From positions 142,965-206,964 of the forward strand of contig JAMPAY010000002.1 of the NCBI GenBank assembly GCA_023666945.1: DNA of 64,000 nucleotides. Reading direction: 5' to 3'. Origin of the DNA: Paludibacter sp. Lineage in GTDB: Bacteria; Bacteroidota; Bacteroidia; Bacteroidales; Paludibacteraceae. The notes below the pieces were generated by a model, which worked only from the letters and a program-made list of their open reading frames with translations, had not been told where the DNA came from and made no database searches. This document shows, piece by piece, positions 54,629-63,871 of this stretch. The position numbers were made by a program, and so were the translations under genes. Every line of letters starts with the position of its first letter. Positions within the stretch are counted from its first letter, which is position 1.

Positions 54629-57238
54629 TTAAATGATTTGTGCCAAAATTTCGTCTATGGCTGCTTGCAGACCTTCCGGATTCTTTCCTCCGGCAGTTGC
54701 CATGAAAGGCTGACCGCCTCCACCGCCTTGTATGTGCTTTGCAGCCGATTTTACTAAGTTACCGGCATGCAATCCTTGCTGAATCATAGGTTGCGAGAGG
54801 AACACCGAAATCATGGGCTTACCCTCGAAAGTAGTTCCGCCTACCACTGCAAAGCGGATGTCTGTGAAATGTCCGCGCAACATAGGCAGTACATTGCGTA
54901 GCATGTCAGGATTAACTTCCCCTTTTATGGTAATTAGTTTAACCCCGTTGATGTCTTGTGCATCGCGCAGGAGTTTTTCTTTGAATTGTTCGGTCTTCTC
55001 GGCAATATAGCGTTTGATATCCTCTTTCAAAGAAGCATTTTCTTCTATGAATTTCTGTATGGCAGATGTCAAGTCGGGAGCATTGTTGAAGAGTCCGCGC
55101 AGTTGCTGCAACGTGTCTTGTTGCATATAGTAGAGTTTGTCTGCTCCTTCACCCGTAACGGCTTCTATACGACGTATACCGGCAGCCACACTGGTTTCCA
55201 TTACAATACGTATGCTGCCGATGTTGCCGGTTGCGGTCACGTGTGTACCGCCGCATAGTTCTATACTCTCGCCGTATTTGATTACGCGCACATCGTCACC
55301 GTACTTCTCTCCGAAGAGTGCCATCGCTCCCATTTCTTTGGCTTTCTGTATAGGAGTGTGCCTACTTTCTTCCAATTGGAAATTCTTACGTACTAATTGG
55401 TTGGCAAGAATTTCTACTTTACGGAGTTCTTCGGGAGTCACTTTCTGAAAGTGACTGAAATCGAAACGCAAACTATCGGGAGTTACGAGCGATCCCTTCT
55501 GTTCTACATGTTCACCCAACACGGTACGCAATGCAAGGTGCAGAAGGTGAGTTGCTGTGTGGTTGCAGGCGGTGCGTTCACGTCGTTCTGTATTAATGCG
55601 GGCAAGTAATGTCCCCTCTATGTTATCAGGTAGTTCTGTTGCAATATGCACCGGCAGGTTATTCTCTCGCTTGGTGTTTAGTATCTGCACATTGCCGAGC
55701 CAACCCGTATCGCCTATCTGACCACCCATTTCGGCATAGAAAGGTGTTTGTGCAAGCACTATCTGATAGAACTCTTTGTTTTGCTGACGTACGGTGCGGT
55801 AGCGTAAGATGTGTGTTTCACATTCGGTGAGGTCATAGCCTACAAACTCTGTTTCGCCTTCATGCAGTTCCACCCAATCGCCCAATTCACTTTTGGCGGC
55901 ATTGCGGGCACGCTCTTTTTGTTTCTGCATTTCGGCATTGAATTCGTCTTCGTTGGCGGTCATTCCGTTTTCGCGCAGAATCAGTTCGGTAAGGTCAAGC
56001 GGGAATCCGTATGTATCGTATAGGGTAAATGTATCTTTACCCGATATGGTTTTGCCGTCTGCCTGTTGAATAAGTTTCTCCAGCAGACTGATACCTTTGT
56101 CCAATGTTCTGAGGAAAGCCTCTTCTTCTTCTTTTATTACTTTCTCAATGAGCGATTGTTGTTTTTGCAATTCGGGGTAGGCTTCTCCCATGTCTTCTAC
56201 CAATTGAGGTACAAGTTTGTAGAGGAATGCCTCTTTCTGATTGAGGAAAGTATAGCCGTAACGCACTGCACGACGCAGAATACGGCGAATTACATAGCCG
56301 GCTTTCGCATTGCCGGGCAATTGACCGTCGGTAATGGCAAAACTGATGGTACGGATATGGTCGGCGATAACGCGCATGGCCACATCGGTCTTGTCGTTTT
56401 GTCCATAGGCAATGTTCTGTCCTTCTTCGCTGCATATCTGTGCAATCTTACGCAGCATGGGTTGGAATACATCGGTATCGTAGTTCGATTGTTTGCCTTG
56501 CAATGCCATGCAGAGACGCTCAAAGCCCATACCTGTATCAATTACTTTGTTGGGTAAGGTTTCAAGTGTACCGTCTGCCTTTTTGTAGTATTGCATGAAT
56601 ACGATGTTCCATATCTCTATCACTTGCGGATTATCTTGGTTTACCAAGTCACGTCCCGAAATTTTGGCACGTTCGGATTCATCGCGCAAGTCGATATGTA
56701 TTTCAGAGCAGGGGCCGCAAGGTCCTGTATCGCCCATTTCCCAGAAATTGTCATGGTGGTTGCCATTGATGATGCGGTCGGCAGATAGATGCTTGCTCCA
56801 ATAGCCGGCAGCCTCATCATCGCGTTCAAGTCCTTCTGCGGGTGAGCCTTCAAAGACGGTCACATACAGACGGTCTTTGTCAAGGTGGAGCACTTCTGTG
56901 AGATATTCCCATGCAAAATCAATGGCACCTTGCTTGAAATAGTCGCCAAACGACCAGTTGCCGAGCATCTCGAACATCGTATGGTGATACGTGTCGTTAC
57001 CTACAGCCTCAAGATCGTTGTGTTTACCGGAAACGCGGAGACATTTTTGTGAGTCTGCCACGCGTGGGAATTGTATGGGGTCGTTACCCAGAATAATATT
57101 CTTGAATTGGTTCATACCCGCGTTGGTGAACATCAGGGTAGGGTCATCCTTTATTACCATTGGGGCGGAGGGTACTATTTTGTGCCCTTTGGAAGCCATA
57201 AAGTCGAGAAACGACTGTCTGATTTCTTTGCTTGTCAT
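54629..57238 (-). CDS. alaS: Alanine--tRNA ligase
   Basis: Class II synthetase, 869 residues. Catalytic domain from [18 protein letters not shown] and [18 protein letters not shown]; editing-domain zinc site HTATHLLH (about 560) and CGGTHV (about 661); C-Ala domain ending [20 protein letters not shown]. The frame extends 30 codons upstream to 57328, but that part crosses the promoter, so the ATG at 57238 is used. Confidence 0.97.
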   Translation of the reverse strand: MTSKEIRQSFLDFMASKGHKIVPSAPMVIKDDPTLMFTNAGMNQFKNIILGNDPIQFPRVADSQKCLRVSGKHNDLEAVGNDTYHHTMFEMLGNWSFGDYFKQGAIDFAWEYLTEVLHLDKDRLYVTVFEGSPAEGLERDDEAAGYWSKHLSADRIINGNHHDNFWEMGDTGPCGPCSEIHIDLRDESERAKISGRDLVNQDNPQVIEIWNIVFMQYYKKADGTLETLPNKVIDTGMGFERLCMALQGKQSNYDTDVFQPMLRKIAQICSEEGQNIAYGQNDKTDVAMRVIADHIRTISFAITDGQLPGNAKAGYVIRRILRRAVRYGYTFLNQKEAFLYKLVPQLVEDMGEAYPELQKQQSLIEKVIKEEEEAFLRTLDKGISLLEKLIQQADGKTISGKDTFTLYDTYGFPLDLTELILRENGMTANEDEFNAEMQKQKERARNAAKSELGDWVELHEGETEFVGYDLTECETHILRYRTVRQQNKEFYQIVLAQTPFYAEMGGQIGDTGWLGNVQILNTKRENNLPVHIATELPDNIEGTLLARINTERRERTACNHTATHLLHLALRTVLGEHVEQKGSLVTPDSLRFDFSHFQKVTPEELRKVEILANQLVRKNFQLEESRHTPIQKAKEMGAMALFGEKYGDDVRVIKYGESIELCGGTHVTATGNIGSIRIVMETSVAAGIRRIEAVTGEGADKLYYMQQDTLQQLRGLFNNAPDLTSAIQKFIEENASLKEDIKRYIAEKTEQFKEKLLRDAQDINGVKLITIKGEVNPDMLRNVLPMLRGHFTDIRFAVVGGTTFEGKPMISVFLSQPMIQQGLHAGNLVKSAAKHIQGGGGGQPFMATAGGKNPEGLQAAIDEILAQII

Positions 57239-57631
57239 AGCGTTTATATACGTTTTTGTAGGTTGCTTATCTGCGCGTTTTGTTGGTTGTTGTTTGCGCT
57301 TGGTCCTTTTGTACCTATTTGGCTGCAAAGATAATGCTTTTCATCGGGGTACGCAAACAATATAAAAATGATAGATTAACGACCACAAAAAAATAACGTA
57401 AAGTGATTTGTACTCTTCCTCGCATTGTTGGTGCTTATCGTTCACCTCATTTGACGAAATATAAGAAATCTAATGCTTACCGAATGCTATATCTACCACG
57501 GTGCGCAGCGCAACATTTGGGGTATTATTGCCCCGACATTTATTATAGCACTCTCCCAAAAACTAATCAACACATCAACAACACAAGAACAAGCCCCCCG
57601 CAACAACTATTGTACACTCCGCCAAAAAACT
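57239..57631. other. Gap upstream of alaS
   Basis: The alaS -7 box lies at its left end (57326-57333). The rest shows no supported gene; an 85-codon plus-strand frame at 57403-57660 is Pro/Tyr/Leu-rich and looks noncoding. Confidence 0.5.
57326..57333 (-). promoter_or_regulatory. -7 box of alaS
   Basis: Minus-strand TATCTTTG, 88 bases upstream of the alaS ATG. Confidence 0.65.
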
Positions 57632-57639
57632 TACCTTTG
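57632..57639 (+). promoter_or_regulatory. -7 box upstream of the VirE_N-like gene
   Basis: TACCTTTG, 94 bases before the ATG at 57733 of the broken gene. It suggests the gene was once expressed. Confidence 0.5.
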
Positions 57640-57732
57640 CACCGAAGATTGCTAATATAGGCCATATATAGATACCATCTCTGAACACACTACATTCATT
57701 GATAAACATAAAGATTTATTCCCTAATGAACA

Positions 57733-58343
57733 ATGAATACTATAGACATACTCCATAAACGGATTTCTTTGGTAAGGATATTCGAACACGATCTTATCGT
57801 TCTATTACACTCTTTGAGGCCTTGAATTCTATAAGAATAGGCACATATCAAGTTCCGGTGGACAATATACGACGTTTATATGGTTTGGGGATATCTGCTG
57901 TTGCCGGGTATAAGGCTGAACAGAAACGATTACCTTCGTTTCTGTTCAGTGGAGTACTCTTTGATACAAGATTTAAGTTTGATGTCTACGGCTATACTTC
58001 TCTGCTAATTGTAGATATAGATAAGTTAGTGTCTGTTCACTCCATAAAAGAGTTGCTCAAGAGCGATGAACATGTTGTGGCAACATGGTTGTCTCCTTCC
58101 GGTGACGGACTTAAAGTCTTGTTTTATTTAGAGTATGACAAGCAGTTTCCTATAGCAGATGCATGGATATATCATGAGCATTGTGCATTTCCTCAAGTAG
58201 ATAATTATCTGCGGCAGACATATGGAATCGATATAGACCCGATGGGAGGCGACATTACGCGGCTTTGTTTTGTTTCTGATGACCCCGATGTGCATCTGAA
58301 AAAAAGAATTTCAGCCATTCCAGGTAAACAGCGACTTGACTAA
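57733..58343 (+). pseudogene. Frameshifted, truncated VirE_N / BT4734-like gene
   Basis: The ATG at 57733 opens a frame (MNTIDILHKRISL) that stops after 30 codons. The adjacent frame is open from 57759 and continues the same protein: after KDIRTRSYRSITLFEALNSI come NIRRLYGLGISAVAGYKAEQ, LLIVDIDKLVS and WLSPSGDGLKVLFYLEYD. That pattern is the N-terminal domain of the BT4734/VirE family found on Bacteroides mobile elements. One lost base near 57768-57772 would explain the shift. The chain stops at 58343, far shorter than full-length members (several hundred residues), so it is truncated at both levels. Confidence 0.7.
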
Positions 58344-58373
58344 AAATAAAATATGTAAAATTCGTTTGAAATA

Positions 58374-58760
58374 TTATTTCGGAAAAAAGAACGTACGCAA
58401 TGCATTTAAAGAACAAAGGCAGATAGCCAAACTATTAAAACTAACCTCTATAGAAGAGGAAAACAAATCGGAAATTTGCTGAGGCGACCACTGTTCTTCT
58501 TTGAGCAGTTGTATGGCTTGTCTCATTATGTAGGGTGACATTCTTCGGTTGTAACATATTCGTTCGCGTCTTTCCATAGCCATTTCTTGTGCTAAACGCC
58601 AACTATAATGTTTTCCTTTGCGACAACTATTTCGTTTTATTTCTCGATAAATAGTAGATAGTGAGACGCCAACGATGCGCGCGATCTCTTTTTTGGGTGT
58701 TCCGTTTTGCAGTAAGGCAGAAATTTGCGACCTTTGCTGCGAGATTAATTGTTTGTACAT
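58374..58760 (-). pseudogene. Truncated IS30-family transposase
   Basis: 128 codons. The first hundred match the N-terminus of IS30 transposases: ISQQRSQISALLQNGTPKKE, an HTH region IARIVGVSLSTIYREIKRNS, then YNRRMSPYIMRQAIQLLKEE and QWSPQQISDLF. After that the sequence turns unrelated and ends, so the DDE catalytic core is missing. It converges on the broken VirE_N-like gene with a 30-base gap. It is a remnant and cannot transpose. Confidence 0.85.
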
Positions 58761-59170
58761 AGCAATGCAAAATTAGTTAATCTTTGGGAGACTTCGGTCT
58801 CTTTTTTTGTATTGTTAGTTGAAAGTACGTTTTTTGTCCTACTTTCTATCGTCTTGGGGATGGGGTTCCACAACACCATCCCCAAGACGATAGAAAGTCT
58901 TTACGAACAAACAAATATTGTAAGAACCTCAGAACTTTTTCGCACTTCGGTTCTGAAAATACGTGTGTGGAGGATATATAAGACCCGACAAAAGATCAAT
59001 GAAATGCTTGTTAATTTTGTCCATATCCCTATGTAAAATGCTTAGATACGTATTGTTTTATATATCTTGTTTTTTTGCCTAAATTATGCTATATTATGTA
59101 TTGTTGTAGCATATTTCTTTTAATAAGGCTATATTGCTTACGCCATAGGTTGTTTTTACGAGAACGTTGG
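58761..59170. other. Mobile-element scar without supported genes
   Basis: It holds the 23-bp palindrome at 58841-58898. A 95-codon plus-strand frame (58749-59036) crosses the palindrome and has unconvincing composition; I do not call it. Confidence 0.5.
58841..58898. repeat. Perfect 23-bp inverted repeat
   Basis: Arms 58841-58863 and 58876-58898 (core TCGTCTTGGGGATGG) are exactly complementary around a 12-base spacer. No T run follows either arm. It sits 81 bases from the start of the IS30 remnant and has no relative elsewhere in the window. Confidence 0.9.
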
Positions 59171-59238
59171 GTTACGAGACCGTAACGAGACCATAACGAG
59201 ACCGTAACGAGATCTCGTCGGACTTTCATTTTGCTAAA
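59171..59238 (+). repeat. Dispersed upstream repeat module, copy C
   Basis: Four 11-base units (59171-59214): GTTACGAGACC, GTAACGAGACC, ATAACGAGACC, GTAACGAGATC, preceded by a degenerate one. The tail TCGTCGGACTTTCATTTTG and CTAAA follows (59215-59238). It ends 141 bases before the GNAT ATG and 112 before its -7 box. Confidence 0.88.
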
Positions 59239-59349
59239 TCGAAGGGCGTGCAAATTACTTAACCTTCCCGCTATGCAATTACAGATTCTTTATGCTGTAA
59301 AAACTACGATTCTCTGTGTGATCTATTACCGATTATTGCTAATTTGTTG

Positions 59350-59357
59350 TATCTTTG
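59350..59357 (+). promoter_or_regulatory. -7 box of the GNAT gene
   Basis: TATCTTTG, 22 bases before the ATG at 59379. No clean TTG at -33. Confidence 0.65.
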
Positions 59358-59378
59358 CAACTGAAATAGTGTATTAAA

Positions 59379-59915
59379 ATGGAGAAAACTACTATTACAA
59401 ATATAGAACATCCCTTATATAAGGATTTTGCTGATTTATACGCTTCCTCATTTCCGCTATGCGAACAGCGCACTGTCAATCAGCAGCAATGGGCGTTTGA
59501 GCAGTCAGACTATCAACTGATTGCCTATTGCAACCGGGGCGCTTTTGTCGGTTTCCTTTCAATTTGGAGGATGCACTCGTGTATTTATGTTGAGCATTTT
59601 TCAGTGCAAAAATCGCTGCGAGGAAAAGGGTGGGGAAGTCGTATTCTGCAAGATTTTCAGCAACAAAACAATCATTGTATTATTCTCGAAATTGACCCGG
59701 TATGCGATGATGTTACAAGGGCGCGTTTGCGCTTTTACGAACATTGTGGCTTTTGCCAAAATCCGTATCATCACTTGCATCCGCCTTATCGCGAAGGGTT
59801 TAAACCGCATCCGCTTACTATCATGAGTTATCCTTCCGCACTGACGCAAACCCTTTTCCATGAATTTACGTCCGATTTGCAGCAAATGATGAAACATACC
59901 GAAGATGCTCGTTGA
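59379..59915 (+). CDS. GNAT-family N-acetyltransferase
   Basis: 178 residues. The acetyl-CoA binding loop is VQKSLRGKGWGSRILQDF (R/Q-x-x-G-x-G/A type), followed by ILEIDPVCDDVTRARLRFYEHCGF, which is the usual beta5-alpha4 region. Acceptor substrate unknown. Its stop codon lies 6 bases before the next gene, so the two are co-transcribed. Repeat module copy C is upstream. Confidence 0.9.
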   Translation: MEKTTITNIEHPLYKDFADLYASSFPLCEQRTVNQQQWAFEQSDYQLIAYCNRGAFVGFLSIWRMHSCIYVEHFSVQKSLRGKGWGSRILQDFQQQNNHCIILEIDPVCDDVTRARLRFYEHCGFCQNPYHHLHPPYREGFKPHPLTIMSYPSALTQTLFHEFTSDLQQMMKHTEDAR

Positions 59916-59920
59916 CTACC

Positions 59921-60547
59921 ATGAATACGATGAAAAATCCGGGTGAATATATTCCCGACACTTGTCAGGTTTCTATAGAAAGGCATCCGCTTGAACCCTT
60001 CCTGCCTCCTAAGGCACGATTGCTCATGTTGGGCAGTTTTCCGCCTCCGCGCACTCGATGGTGTATGGATTTCTTTTATCCTAATCCGCAGAACGATATG
60101 TGGCGCATCATGGGACTCGTTTTCTTTGGAGAGGCGGGGTATTTTGTCAATGCCGAAACCCGTAAATTCAACTATAAAGCGATTGTTGAGTTCTGTATTC
60201 AACAAGGTATCGCAATCTACGATACGGCAAAGGCGGTTCGCCGATTGCGAGGGAATGCTTCCGATGCCTATTTAGAGGTGGTCGAACCTACCGATATTGC
60301 CGAACTCCTATCGGCTCTCCCGCTATGCACTGATATTTGTTGTACGGGGCAAAAGGCTACCGAAGTACTGTGTGCTGCATTGCATTGTGTCAAACCTGCT
60401 GTGGGTGCGTTTGCTTGGGGAAATATTGCCGGACGTAATGTGCGCTTGTGGAGGATGCCGTCGTCATCTCGGGCTTATCCTATGTCTTTGGTGAAAAAGG
60501 CGAATGTTTACAAATCTATGATCGATAGGGTGTTTGTTGATGTGTGA
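59921..60547 (+). CDS. Uracil-DNA-glycosylase-family protein
   Basis: 208 residues. The UDG-superfamily start RLLMLGSFPPPRTRWCMDF, then YPNPQNDMWRIMG and the late WRMPSSSRAYPMSL (matching the family's catalytic loop) point to a single-domain DNA glycosylase of the MUG/UDG fold. The exact base removed is not predictable. Start at 59921 chosen among three nearby Met/Leu codons. Its stop abuts the stop of the convergent DUF5103 gene. Confidence 0.85.
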   Translation: MNTMKNPGEYIPDTCQVSIERHPLEPFLPPKARLLMLGSFPPPRTRWCMDFFYPNPQNDMWRIMGLVFFGEAGYFVNAETRKFNYKAIVEFCIQQGIAIYDTAKAVRRLRGNASDAYLEVVEPTDIAELLSALPLCTDICCTGQKATEVLCAALHCVKPAVGAFAWGNIAGRNVRLWRMPSSSRAYPMSLVKKANVYKSMIDRVFVDV

Positions 60548-61825
60548 CTATTGTAGTCGTTCGAAGCATATAAGTTGGTCGTAACGTCCTCCGAATGGAC
60601 GATAATACACGTATATGCTGTATTCATTCTGCGTCTGCCAATGGCTGCCTTCGGTACGTTGAGTTGTTGCTTGGGTGCTGTTCTTGGGGCGAAACCAGTA
60701 CTGAAAGTCATAACCGCCTTGTTTCAGATATGCCGACAAATAGTAGGTCTTGTGGGTATTGTCATATTGCATTTGGTTTTGTGGACGCATTTGGTTGTAA
60801 AATAAGTCACCACCTATAAATACACTGCCGTCAAACCAAGGAGTGTCTTCCGGTAGTAGAAAGTGCACCCACATGTAGTCTGCTTGCCAATCGTCATCAT
60901 TCGTGCGCTCGGCATTGATGATATACTGACCGTTCGAGTCATATTCGGTAAGGTAAGAGGTCTGTGCTTGATTGACGGAAGGATACAAATAGGCTTGATA
61001 GTAGGTGTGGTCAAAATCTATGTAGTCAACGCCTGTACCCATAAAATAGACCGATGCAATGTCGAAATGCCTGTATTCGTTGCCGCCTTCAAAAATCAGG
61101 GCGCGCTGGTTGATATAGCGTAAACGATTGCTTTCCACATAAGTGGGACGTGGGTTATAGGCTTGGTTATCGGTGCGGTTGTTTTGCCTTACTACTAAGG
61201 TTATTTCTTCCTGATTGCGTAGATTCAATCCCGCCGTGTTTACGTCAATGTCCAATTGCTGATAACGCCCCGAAAGTTCTATGTCTGTTTGGCTGCGCAG
61301 AGTGGCGGTTATAGCGGTTAAAGGTTCTAGCACGGAAAAACAGGCATAAGCAACCACCTTGTCCGGGTCTCCGTCTTCATATATGAGGAGGGCATAGTTG
61401 CCCGATACTTTTGGTCGCATATCTTCGTTCGGAAATTCAAAACGATAGTGGGTGTAGAGTTGTTGGGTGTTCAGTGAATAGTCGTAGTCTGTGATATCTT
61501 GTGTAGTAAAACCGGCTACATATTCGTTGCTGAGTAAGTCGGAGCGGGTCCAATCTGCATTGAGGTGGAGTAGGGTATAGGTGTAGTAGTGGGTGATGTG
61601 CGACAACTCGTCAAATGATATTTCCAAGACGTCTTCACTGTTCAATTGTAAGATAGGACGGTCTATACTTTGAGTGTCGGCATAGCGTATGCGGAGCGAT
61701 TTGATATTCTTCTGATGAACACAACTATAGTACACTTGTTTTCCATTACGAAAAGTCTGCTCACTATAGATGCTTCTAATACATACTGAGTAGCAGAGGA
61801 TTAGTATGAGTAGTAATCGTTTCAT
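60548..61825 (-). CDS. T9SS plug-domain protein (DUF5103)
   Basis: 425 residues with a signal peptide (MKRLLLILILCYSVCIRSIYS). The DUF5103 pattern is clear: LQLNSEDVLEISFDEL, YYTYTLLHLNADWTRSDLL, then RLRYINQRALIFEGGNEYRH, FDGSVFIGGDLF and YRPFGGRYDQLICFE at the end. This family is annotated as the plug of the type IX secretion translocon, so this gene supports an active T9SS, together with the type B cargo gene at 12960. Confidence 0.9.
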   Translation of the reverse strand: MKRLLLILILCYSVCIRSIYSEQTFRNGKQVYYSCVHQKNIKSLRIRYADTQSIDRPILQLNSEDVLEISFDELSHITHYYTYTLLHLNADWTRSDLLSNEYVAGFTTQDITDYDYSLNTQQLYTHYRFEFPNEDMRPKVSGNYALLIYEDGDPDKVVAYACFSVLEPLTAITATLRSQTDIELSGRYQQLDIDVNTAGLNLRNQEEITLVVRQNNRTDNQAYNPRPTYVESNRLRYINQRALIFEGGNEYRHFDIASVYFMGTGVDYIDFDHTYYQAYLYPSVNQAQTSYLTEYDSNGQYIINAERTNDDDWQADYMWVHFLLPEDTPWFDGSVFIGGDLFYNQMRPQNQMQYDNTHKTYYLSAYLKQGGYDFQYWFRPKNSTQATTQRTEGSHWQTQNEYSIYVYYRPFGGRYDQLICFERLQ

Positions 61826-61839
61826 AGGCTTGTACGCTG

Positions 61840-61847
61840 CAAAATTA
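61840..61847 (-). promoter_or_regulatory. -7 box of the DUF5103 gene
   Basis: Minus-strand TAATTTTG 15 bases before the ATG, giving a short leader. Confidence 0.6.
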
Positions 61848-61891
61848 CGAAAAAAAACTGAATTGTTGTTGGCTAAGTCAAAAAATATGGT

Positions 61892-61899
61892 TACCTTTG
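61892..61899 (+). promoter_or_regulatory. -7 box upstream of tRNA-Thr
   Basis: TACCTTTG, 110 bases before the mature tRNA. No protein gene intervenes, so it probably drives the tRNA precursor. Confidence 0.6.
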
Positions 61900-62009
61900 C
61901 ACCCGCAAAAATAAATAACGATACTTTTAAAACTATGAGTATAGTGGCTACGGTGGTAGTTAGGTAGGATATAGTGTAAAAGCGTCTTCTTTATTTTGTT
62001 ATTTGTGTT

Positions 62010-62082
<73 letters not shown>

Positions 62083-62204
62083 CATTATTTAAGAATCAGT
62101 TAGTTACGCAAAAATAGGCGAAAAACTGAACCGAAATTGAACCGAAAAATGTAGTGTCTTTTTTCTTTGGAAAGTCAGTAACAGATTTTACCAAAGAAAA
62201 AAAA

Positions 62205-63359
62205 ATGTCCAACTACCAACAGTTCTCCCCGAAATTTAATTTGTACGTTCCTGCAATCCTGAAACACAATAAAAATAATTGGATTGTTGAGTACTATGTC
62301 TATTCGCCCATTTCACAGCAAATGGAAAGAAAAAAGATCCGGCTGAATCGATTGCGTAATCATTGCCGTACATTGTCTGAGTTCAAAGGTCAAGCACAAA
62401 ACATAGTTAATACTATCAACATACAACTTGCCGGCGGATGGTCGCCGTTCGGCGAAAGTGAGAATGTACGCTACTACACTCCTATCGATGATGTAATGGC
62501 AGCATACATCGATGAGAAGAGTAAAGAGTTAAAACAAGACAGTTTGCGTTCCTATAAGAGTTTCTGTAACATCTTCGGCAGATGGTGTTCTTCACATATT
62601 CCCGGATGCAAGTGCATACAGTTCAACCGAACGCTTGCCGTACGTTATATGGATTATATCTATTCCGAACGAAACGTATCTGCAAGAGCCTATAATAACC
62701 AACTTAAAATGGCACGTGCACTCTTTTCGTGGGCAGTACAAAAATGTTATTGTAAAGAGAATCCTTTCGAACTGATAAAGATTAAAAAAGAGCAGGAAAA
62801 GAAACGTATACTCATTCCTGCAGATGTCAGAGGGCGTATAAAAGCATACTTCGAAGAACATAGTCCAAATTATATAATTGTGATGGAATTGGTTTTTACA
62901 TCGCTTCTTCGGCCAAAGGAAATTTCACGTGTGCAGATTAAGCAAATCAATTTGAAAGAGCAGCATATATACATGCCTTCTGACAAAACCAAGAATGGAC
63001 ATCATCGATATGCTTTTTTAAGTGAAGAACTCTGTCGGAGAATAGCCGGAATAATCGGTAAAGCACGTCCGGAAGATTACTTGTTCTCACATGGATATAT
63101 GCCGGGTATTGATTATGTAGAATCTAAAAGATACAGAAAAGACTGGGACAAAATGCGTAAAGCCTTAAAATTACCGCAAGAGATGCAACTCTATTCGTTG
63201 CGAGATACAGGTATCAACAACATGCTGAAATCAGGTATTGACCCGCTTACAGTTATGCAGGCGGCCGACCATCACGATCTGTCGATGACAACTCGATATG
63301 CTAATCATGCTGATCCGAATCTGATAAGTACACTCAATGTCAAGGCACCACAATTCTAA
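62205..63359 (+). CDS. Tyrosine-type site-specific recombinase (integrase)
   Basis: 384 residues. It has an N-terminal arm, a SAM-like core-binding domain (about 85-190) and a catalytic domain. Catalytic residues seen: Arg in LLRPKEISRV (about 234), a Lys in the beta-hairpin (DKTKNGHHRYAF), SLRDTG (Arg, with Tyr-Ser ahead where His is usual), DHHD (His) and the nucleophile Tyr in TTRYAN (about 365). The ATG at 62205 is preferred; a GTG 51 bases upstream is weaker. It sits directly downstream of tRNA-Thr, as integrative elements do. Confidence 0.93.
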   Translation: MSNYQQFSPKFNLYVPAILKHNKNNWIVEYYVYSPISQQMERKKIRLNRLRNHCRTLSEFKGQAQNIVNTINIQLAGGWSPFGESENVRYYTPIDDVMAAYIDEKSKELKQDSLRSYKSFCNIFGRWCSSHIPGCKCIQFNRTLAVRYMDYIYSERNVSARAYNNQLKMARALFSWAVQKCYCKENPFELIKIKKEQEKKRILIPADVRGRIKAYFEEHSPNYIIVMELVFTSLLRPKEISRVQIKQINLKEQHIYMPSDKTKNGHHRYAFLSEELCRRIAGIIGKARPEDYLFSHGYMPGIDYVESKRYRKDWDKMRKALKLPQEMQLYSLRDTGINNMLKSGIDPLTVMQAADHHDLSMTTRYANHADPNLISTLNVKAPQF

Positions 63360-63371
63360 AGACAAAAAAAA

Positions 63372-63391
63372 GAACCCTCCGAAGAGGGTTC
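63372..63391 (+). terminator. Terminator after the integrase
   Basis: Stem of 8 bp (GAACCCTC with GAGGGTTC) and a CGAA tetraloop, 13 bases past the stop, preceded by an A run. No T run follows, so it is moderately convincing. Confidence 0.65.
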
Positions 63392-63550
63392 AGACCTTGA
63401 ATGAGAAATAAAAAATACTCTTTCGGCTTTCATCTAAAACTACTAACTATATCAAGGTATAGAGGTTTCTTCCCAGACTCCCTTGGTACGGATTGCAAAG
63501 GTAGATGTTTTGCAGTGTATAAACAACGACAAATTAGGACAAAGTAATGA

Positions 63551-63871
63551 TTATGCTGCTGCTCCTATGCCACGGATACTTCCGCCGGACATAATACGAA
63601 CAATGTACACTACATCATTGTTAAAGGTATATAGTATTGCCATCTTCTTATAGTTCACACGACGGATGTCAGTACCATACATTTGTCGGATATACTTGCG
63701 TCGTTGAATGGGATGTCTTTCAGAAAATAATGATAGGGAATTGATGGTCTTGTACAATCCTTCAATATATCGTTTGGCAGTAAGTGGAGCAAAGTAATCA
63801 TTTGCAATAACATCATGCAATTCTTGAATATCTCGTTTTGCTATTGGTAAGTATATTATTTCATTTTCCAT
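63551..63871 (-). CDS. Type II toxin, RelE/ParE family
   Basis: 106 residues. The start ENEIIYLPIAKRDIQELHDVI and the late VNYKKMAILYTFNNDVVYIVRI fit the RelE/ParE fold of ribosome-dependent RNases or gyrase poisons. The family cannot be split further from sequence. The ATG at 63871 overlaps the upstream antitoxin-like frame by 11 bases. It lies in the integrated element next to the integrase. Confidence 0.85.
   Translation of the reverse strand: MENEIIYLPIAKRDIQELHDVIANDYFAPLTAKRYIEGLYKTINSLSLFSERHPIQRRKYIRQMYGTDIRRVNYKKMAILYTFNNDVVYIVRIMSGGSIRGIGAAA

Noticed and set aside
57403..57660. 85-codon plus-strand ORF upstream of the VirE_N-like gene
   Set aside because: Composition rich in Pro, Tyr and Leu with no conserved pattern; it runs across the promoter box at 57632.
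58749..59036. 95-codon plus-strand ORF next to the IS30 remnant
   Set aside because: It reads through the 23-bp palindrome and has no recognisable domain; probably chance.
61935..61970. Ten-codon frame (MSIVATVVVR) between a promoter and tRNA-Thr, partly resembling a tRNA D-arm
   Set aside because: Too short to support as a leader peptide; no synthesis operon follows, and the tRNA likeness covers only about 18 bases.
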